Of a DNA stretch of 10,979 bases, positions 6,898 to 10,979 are shown piece after piece. The translations under genes and the position numbers were made by a program. This DNA comes from Beroe ovata. Taxonomy: Eukaryota > Ctenophora > Nuda > Beroida > Beroidae. Within the stretch, counting starts at the first letter, position 1; every line of letters starts with the position of its first letter. The notes under the pieces were generated by a model. It was not told the origin of the DNA, did no database searches, and worked only from the letters and a program-made list of their open reading frames with translations. The stretch covers positions 254,048-265,026 of the forward strand of contig CAMPET010000082.1 of the NCBI GenBank assembly GCA_946803715.1, written 5' to 3'.

Positions 6898-7406
6898 AAC
6901 ATCTTTATTCTTATTGAAACAGAGAACTCATAATATGTTCATATTATCTTATTGGGACATGACTAACGATATTTGTAAGGATGATAGAAGTATCAAGTAG
7001 AATGAATAAGCATCAAAATTGAAACGTCTCTAAACAAAGGAACAAAGAAATGACAATAGCATTGACGCCCGTGCATCTTTCACTAATTATGCACGTGCAA
7101 CTCCTACATTGCCTAGCATCATGCATTCCTTCTATATTGCAAAGTCGCTTTTCCCAACCCTATTTCCAACTTTGAACGCTGATTCAAATAACTCGACCAA
7201 ATGGAGTTGGAGAGCCGAATTTTTTTCAAGGTGGTAGGAAAATAAATTCTGCTGTTGACATCATTTCGGATTTGTGATTTAAAGTATGACGAAGTATAGT
7301 GTTGTATAGTTTAAATTTAAAATATTTATATTTAAATGTCCACTAATCCAGAATCCAATACAAGCTTTAGCTGCATCACTACGTCAGCAAGTCTGCGCCT
7401 GATACA
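6898..7406. other. 5' flank of the carrier gene; no feature identified
   Basis: AT-rich, no coding signal. It should hold the 5' UTR and possibly a promoter or an upstream noncoding intron, but I see no distinct TATA box, initiator or CpG-rich block that I would call. Confidence 0.4.
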
Positions 7407-7540
7407 ATGAAGCATTTGCTATTGCTATGAAAAAACGTGAAAGTCATCTGAACATCATGAAAAAATTTGTAGGATTTTACCCTACCGTCGGTGCGCGCGA
7501 TTTTCAATCCGCCCCGACGGTAGGGCGGAATTTAGNAAAT
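7407..7540. mobile_element. CG-palindromic dispersed repeat, copy A
   Basis: The block GAAGCATTTGCTATTGCTAT...GTGAAAGTCATCTGAACATCAT at 7407-7472 recurs at 8354-8425. It is followed by an inverted repeat CCCTACCGTCGG (7480-7491) / CCGACGGTAGGG (7514-7525) around a CG-rich loop. It has no coding capacity and resembles a small non-autonomous element. An undetermined base lies at 7536. Confidence 0.7.
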
Positions 7541-7542
7541 TT

Positions 7543-7685
7543 GGATGAGAAGAGAGGGGAGAAGTTCTGAAGTTGGATAAGGAGGGATGGGAGAAGTTCT
7601 GAAGTAGGATGAGGAGGGAGGGAATCGGGAGAAGTTATAAAATTGAATGAGGAAAGAGGGATGTGGAGGGAGAGGAAGATGGATA
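7543..7685. repeat. Purine-rich 32-bp tandem repeat
   Basis: Units begin at 7543, 7575 and 7607 (GGATGAGGAGGGA...GAGAAGTTCTGAAGT), then decay over a fourth partial unit. The plus strand is almost entirely A and G, so the minus strand reads as a long pyrimidine tract; the Ser/Pro/Leu-rich frame there is a by-product. Confidence 0.85.
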
Positions 7686-8238
7686 AGCAAAAACATTGCT
7701 AATAGATCAGAGTGCAGCCAAGATTGAGCATCAATCATTGTTTTCCAAATTACATGGTACAACTTGATGCAGTACTGAGGACAAACTGATATAAAAGTAG
7801 CATTCAATTTGCACTCACCTATCAGGATTGATGTTTGCAGGTTCAAAATCAAATGCTGAGCTTTAAATGTGGAGTTGATCCCCAGACCACTGTTATAGGG
7901 TCAATAGCACATTCATCTAAAGACACTGATTAGACACTAACTAATGAAGATGAAACTTCATTGAAACTTTGTTGGAATGATGAGAGAATTACCACTTACC
8001 AATTCAAAACTATTTTAGAAGCATTCAAATTTGAATAAGAGGAGTGCAACAAAAAGAATGATACAATAGGTATTCAATCAACAGAAGCATCTTACTCTTA
8101 GGTTGAGCTTCAGCTACTCTTAGAGTTATGTACTTATGCATAGTTAAAATCATCCATAATTCTTCAGTTATTTCCACAATTAATCATTCGCCAATCTTTG
8201 TTCAAGTTTCGGAAATAAAATGTTTTTGAGTCTATTGC
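7686..8238. other. No gene identified
   Basis: AT-rich with no supported gene. The one notable site is a strong minus-strand donor, GATAG|GTGAGT, ending a possible exon at 7819; the frame upstream of it is open for about 28 codons. Whether it belongs to the carrier transcript is unknown. Confidence 0.4.
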
Positions 8239-8640
8239 ATATGCGCGGCGCGACGCAAAAGTTATAGTCGATCCGTGCAAATGACACTTGTACGTCGCGC
8301 GCGAACGCCGAATAGCGCGGACCCCAGTTCCGGGGTTGCCTATAGTGTGATATGATGAAGCATTTATATTTGCTATTGCTATGAAAAAAAGTGAAAGTCA
8401 TCTGAACATCATAAAAAAATTTTGTCGATTGATAATAAACCCTGACTCTATTTTTGTCGCGCGCGCGACAAAATTTATGACGGCTACAGAATCAGGTATT
8501 GTTATTTATTGTCGAAAGTTTTATTATTCAAACGTGGAATGACTATCGCATTAATCATTCTAAATTCTATTGCAAATTTCCACTGCAATTTTTGAATTTC
8601 GCGCGCGGCTTCGCGCGCCGCGCATCGCATAATTTCTGTG
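8239..8640. mobile_element. CG-rich palindromic repeat block with copy B
   Basis: Contains the second copy (8354-8425) of the repeat at 7407-7472. It also has a perfect 22-bp palindrome at 8452-8473 centred on CGCGCGCG and flanked by TTTTGT/ACAAAA, a CGCGCG-rich stretch at 8243-8320, and an imperfect palindrome GCGCGCGGCTTCGCGCGC near 8600-8620. CpG-rich islands in otherwise AT-rich DNA suggest nested non-autonomous elements rather than a gene. Confidence 0.6.
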
Positions 8641-9047
8641 ATGCTCACAAAAAAGAGCAAATAATATCAAAGTATCTGTCACATAATCCGGTAGAATAAT
8701 TCATTTATTGGTAAACATTATATATTGTCATATTCTTACTTATGTTGTAGAAGTGGTGTAATTTATTCGTTTATAGAATAGGTATGTTAGTAGAAGGTAT
8801 TTCCTTTAGCACATCCCAAGTGATGTCTTTTGTAACTGAAGATAATATGTATTTGATAATTGTGCTGTAAAATATATACTTCAATTCAATTCAAGATGTT
8901 CCATTGGAAATTGGCCAGATTTTTAAACAGCAATTGATTCTGATCACATCTTCATGTGTGGAAGCAGCATAGTTCATAATGTTCACATTTCTTAATTTGA
9001 ATTAAATTGAAAATATATTGTACAGCACTGAACTATTCAGTGATTCA
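8641..9047. other. AT-rich, no gene; probable 3' flank of the retroelement
   Basis: No coding signal. As the minus-strand retroelement at 9247-9910 runs towards lower coordinates, part of this could be its 3' untranslated tail. A short TTCAA repeat lies at about 8880-8895. Confidence 0.4.
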
Positions 9048-9293
9048 CTAAACTTTAAAGAGCTTCTCGGTAGTGCTGAGAGAGGTCACTTCCCCGATTG
9101 TCAAGATAAATTGGCCACCCTCTGTCTTATTCAGTTTCTCGAATCTTACTTCATCTAGAGAATTCCCTGACATGATTTCTTTTTGATTGAACACACTGAT
9201 AAGCATACCATAAGGTAGCCATTCTGTAACAGTCATGAATGTCCTCTTATGATGAATCATGGGTAGTCCAAGACTGAGTAACACCCAGTACAA
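9048..9293 (-). CDS. Hypothetical reading frame next to the retroelement remnant
   Basis: An 81-codon frame ending TGEVTSLSTTEKLFKV-like (I-G-E-V-T-S-L-S-T-T-E-K-L-F-K-V) at the stop. From about residue 20 the composition looks protein-like, with balanced charged and beta-prone residues, but I recognise no domain. It overlaps the end of the retroelement frame at 9247-9438 in another frame, so it may be the frameshifted tail of the same element, an unrelated captured piece, or chance. Confidence 0.25.
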   Translation of the reverse strand: MYWVLLSLGLPMIHHKRTFMTVTEWLPYGMLISVFNQKEIMSGNSLDEVRFEKLNKTEGGQFILTIGEVTSLSTTEKLFKV

Positions 9294-9910
9294 GTGCAGT
9301 GCAAGTCCAAAACAAGAAATGACAGAGGTTCTTCAATAGAGCAACTAGCAGAGTCCTAGTAGCTGATTGCAAGCTGAACAAGGCAATGAAAGTCTTTGAG
9401 GGTCCTTGTATCCTGGCAGCTAAGGAGGGACCAACCAACAGGACCCCCCCTCACTTATATCCAGCTGGAGCACCGTGTTTCTAAATGAGCTGTTGTATAA
9501 AGGACATATTAATATGTGGTGTGCATTGTCATCGGCTACCTTACAGATTTGGCAATTTGGATCTCCAATTCTGGTTACCTTTGCTTCAAAGGCTGCAAAG
9601 CAAAGATCGTGTCCATGCAATAGGGATAACACTTTTGTATCACTAGTACAAGTATAACTGATGTGTTTGATATTCATATGCAGTGTGAATTCTTCTAATA
9701 TCTGGGGACTGTTTTGCTCCAGGTTGAGCTTCCAAATATAATCTTGAAATATGCACATTTCCTCCTTTGAGTAAACAGCAAGCTCATTTACAAATGATAG
9801 GAGATCAATCCTACTGCTCAAGAGATTGCACTTTCCCTGTTTACAGGCTAGGTATTGTAGGTGATCTATTTGGTGAAAGTATCTATGTGACTTTGCCTCT
9901 TCTAGTTGTA
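9247..9910 (-). mobile_element. Decayed non-LTR retrotransposon, C-terminal end of the polyprotein
   Basis: The minus strand is open from the repeat boundary at about 9910 down to a stop at 9420. The frame ends with a reverse-transcriptase-associated zinc knuckle: L-L-H-G-H-D-L...G-D-P-N-C-Q-I-C...N-A-H-H-I-L-I-C-P. The pattern C-x2-C-x(7-8)-H-H-x3-C after an LLxGH motif is typical of the end of ORF2 in Jockey/I/CR1-like LINEs. The frame is lost at a run of seven G (minus strand) near 9443-9449 and resumes one frame over as V-G-P-S-L-A-A-R-I-Q-G-P down to 9247, so this copy is broken. The RT catalytic core and endonuclease are absent; upstream it abuts a direct repeat and an undetermined base at 9911. 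Clade assignment is only tentative. Confidence 0.75.
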
Positions 9911-9911
9911 N

Positions 9912-10042
9912 GCGGGGCTCCCTTTTCTGGTCAATTTGATTTCATTTTATTTTCTTTTTCATTTGTTTATTCACTTCATTTTTATTTTACATTTACCCCA
10001 CTTTTGCACGGCATTCGAACCTACATTTCTATTCTTTATACT
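9912..10042. repeat. Direct repeat, copy 1 (about 130 bp)
   Basis: Starts GCGGGGCTCCCTTTTCTGG and ends ATTCTTTATACT; matches 10211-10340 over its whole length with moderate divergence in the T-rich middle. It begins exactly after the undetermined base at 9911, where the retrotransposon frame is lost. Confidence 0.9.
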
Positions 10043-10210
10043 ACTTAATTTCCTTTCATATTATTACTATAGTTATTGTAATCGTAGTGGCTCGCAGGCA
10101 CTGTACACCTCCGTATGTGTAAACAGACTAGCATACAATTACGTACTGAGCANCTTAACACCTGCTAACCTGGGCCATATGAGGGTGGATAACATGTTTT
10201 GGAGCCCGAT
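10043..10210. other. Spacer between direct repeats
   Basis: 168 bp without a gene, with an undetermined base at 10153. Its right end, GGAGCCC at 10201-10207, forms a perfect 7-bp stem with GGGCTCC at 10214-10220, spanning the start of repeat copy 2. Confidence 0.6.
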
Positions 10211-10340
10211 GCGGGGCTCCCTTTCTGGTCAATTTGATTTCATTTTATTCCCTTTTTTTCTCTTTATTTTATTCCCTTTATTTTTTACATTTACCCCACT
10301 TTTGTATGACATTCGGCCCTAAATTTTTATTCTTTATACT
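10211..10340. repeat. Direct repeat, copy 2 (about 130 bp)
   Basis: Second copy of 9912-10042 in the same orientation: GCGGGGCTCCCTTTCTGG, a T-rich middle, TTTACCCCACTTTTG, and the ATTCTTTATACT end. Both copies are A-rich on the minus strand. Confidence 0.9.
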
Positions 10341-10658
10341 CAAATGAGGAATAAAACAAAACAAAAGGTTCTTTGAACTGAATTATTTTATTTTATTATA
10401 GACCAGTCACCACGCTCTACACAATATGATACTAGGTCCCTCGGACTCTCGCCATAAGTTGTATCATAAGCTAAATGATAAAAATGGTTAGGATCTCAGG
10501 AAGGCAGAGACCTTGAAAGGGGAGAATATAGTAACTGTAAAGTAAGGCGATATTATGGACTCAAGCTAACAAAAAAGAAAAGGAGAGTGATACCGGCCAA
10601 AACATTAAACATTAAATTTGCAACAAACAAAGTACCTCTTTAGTAGAGGAGAAATCAA
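10341..10658. other. No gene; probable 3' tail of the GIY-YIG element
   Basis: No coding signal. On the minus strand it follows the stop of the GIY-YIG fragment and ends in AATAAAATAAAATAATTC (about 10379-10398) and a second A/C-rich run, which could be a 3' tail or simple repeat of the element. Confidence 0.4.
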
Positions 10659-10979
10659 TCATCTTGTAACCTTATATCTATTCAGTCCAACTAAATCGGC
10701 TTTGGTTGTGAATATGAAGCAATCTTCGACTCTATCTAAATCTAATGGATTCACTGACTTAACGACTCCAAAGTCAAAGTTCAAGAGTTTATCCCCAAAG
10801 TTTTCTGGATGCTTATCCATAATATGCATTGAGAGTGCCGATTGATCAAATTTCTGAACTTTAAATTTATCTCTATGACCATTACATCTACTCATAAGAG
10901 AGTTGAGAGTCTGACCTATATAAAAATTGTCCGAGTTCTGATTACCGTGGGTCCTGCAATGCCTACAAATTGCAACATA
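10659..10979 (-). CDS. GIY-YIG endonuclease C-terminal fragment, Penelope-like retroelement type
   Basis: Open from the window edge to a stop at 10659 (106 residues, 5' end missing). Visible in order: C5-x2-C8, then F-Y-I-G-Q-T (19-24), R31, N33-G-H35-R36, H52 and H57, then L-D-R-V-E85-D, and L-N100-R near the end. These match the second half of a GIY-YIG nuclease: the YIG motif, the following Arg, the metal-binding Glu and the late Asn. A cysteine pair just before YIG and downstream histidines fit the zinc-binding insertion known in Penelope-like element endonucleases. The fragment has no stop or frameshift. The reverse transcriptase, if present, lies beyond 10979. It could also be a standalone domesticated or non-Penelope GIY-YIG protein. 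Confidence 0.6.
   Translation of the reverse strand, partial: YVAICRHCRTHGNQNSDNFYIGQTLNSLMSRCNGHRDKFKVQKFDQSALSMHIMDKHPENFGDKLLNFDFGVVKSVNPLDLDRVEDCFIFTTKADLVGLNRYKVTR

Noticed and set aside
7532-7852. 106-codon minus-strand Ser/Pro/Leu-rich ORF
   Set aside because: Its lower half is the translated purine-rich 32-bp repeat; only the possible donor at its upper end was kept as a separate note.
10201-10220. 7-bp perfect stem followed by T-rich sequence, resembling a bacterial terminator
   Set aside because: The context is eukaryotic and the stem arises at the border of a repeat copy.
9906-10322. 138-codon plus-strand ORF rich in Phe, Leu and Tyr that resembles a membrane protein
   Set aside because: It is the T-rich direct repeat read twice and spans undetermined bases; no coding evidence.

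Overview
The window looks like nuclear DNA of an animal or animal-like eukaryote, probably a non-vertebrate. It is AT-rich, its one clear gene is split into short exons by mostly short GT-AG introns, and the rest is minisatellites, foldback (MITE-like) repeats and decayed retroelements. I see no prokaryotic operons, rRNA, tRNA, CRISPR or phage genes. The species cannot be named from the sequence.

The main content is one minus-strand gene from an ATG at 6897 down to a TGA at 1325. It encodes a calcium-regulated mitochondrial carrier of the SCaMC/APC type (SLC25A23/24/25 group). I could chain eleven coding exons with compatible splice phases at every junction: 6897-6856, 6729-6660, 6558-6447, 6119-5994, 5837-5722, 5494-5349, 3167-3012, 2493-2352, 2172-2098, 1992-1844 and 1531-1325. 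The predicted protein has 446 residues: four EF-hands (exons 1-5), a linker (exons 5-6), then three mitochondrial-carrier repeats (exons 6-11). By family analogy it would be an inner-membrane ATP-Mg/phosphate exchanger gated by cytosolic calcium.

Layout: 1-106 is a 14-bp minisatellite. 490-657 is a short plus-strand ORF of unknown nature. 1144-1253 is a foldback element just past the carrier stop codon. 1325-6897 is the carrier gene; its introns hold a hairpin, a 19-bp/57-bp higher-order array, and tandem repeats that copy splice junctions. 6898-9047 is repeat-rich flank with two copies of a CG-palindromic repeat and a purine-rich 32-bp array. 9247-9910 (minus) is the decayed C-terminal end of a non-LTR retrotransposon polyprotein. 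9912-10340 holds a pair of about 130-bp direct repeats. 10659-10979 (minus) is the C-terminal end of a GIY-YIG endonuclease of Penelope-like type, cut by the window edge.

The most unusual points are splice junctions of the carrier gene duplicated into neighbouring introns at three places, a first EF-hand loop one residue too long, and loss of charged residues in the carrier's cytoplasmic gate. I found no convincing undescribed multigene system.
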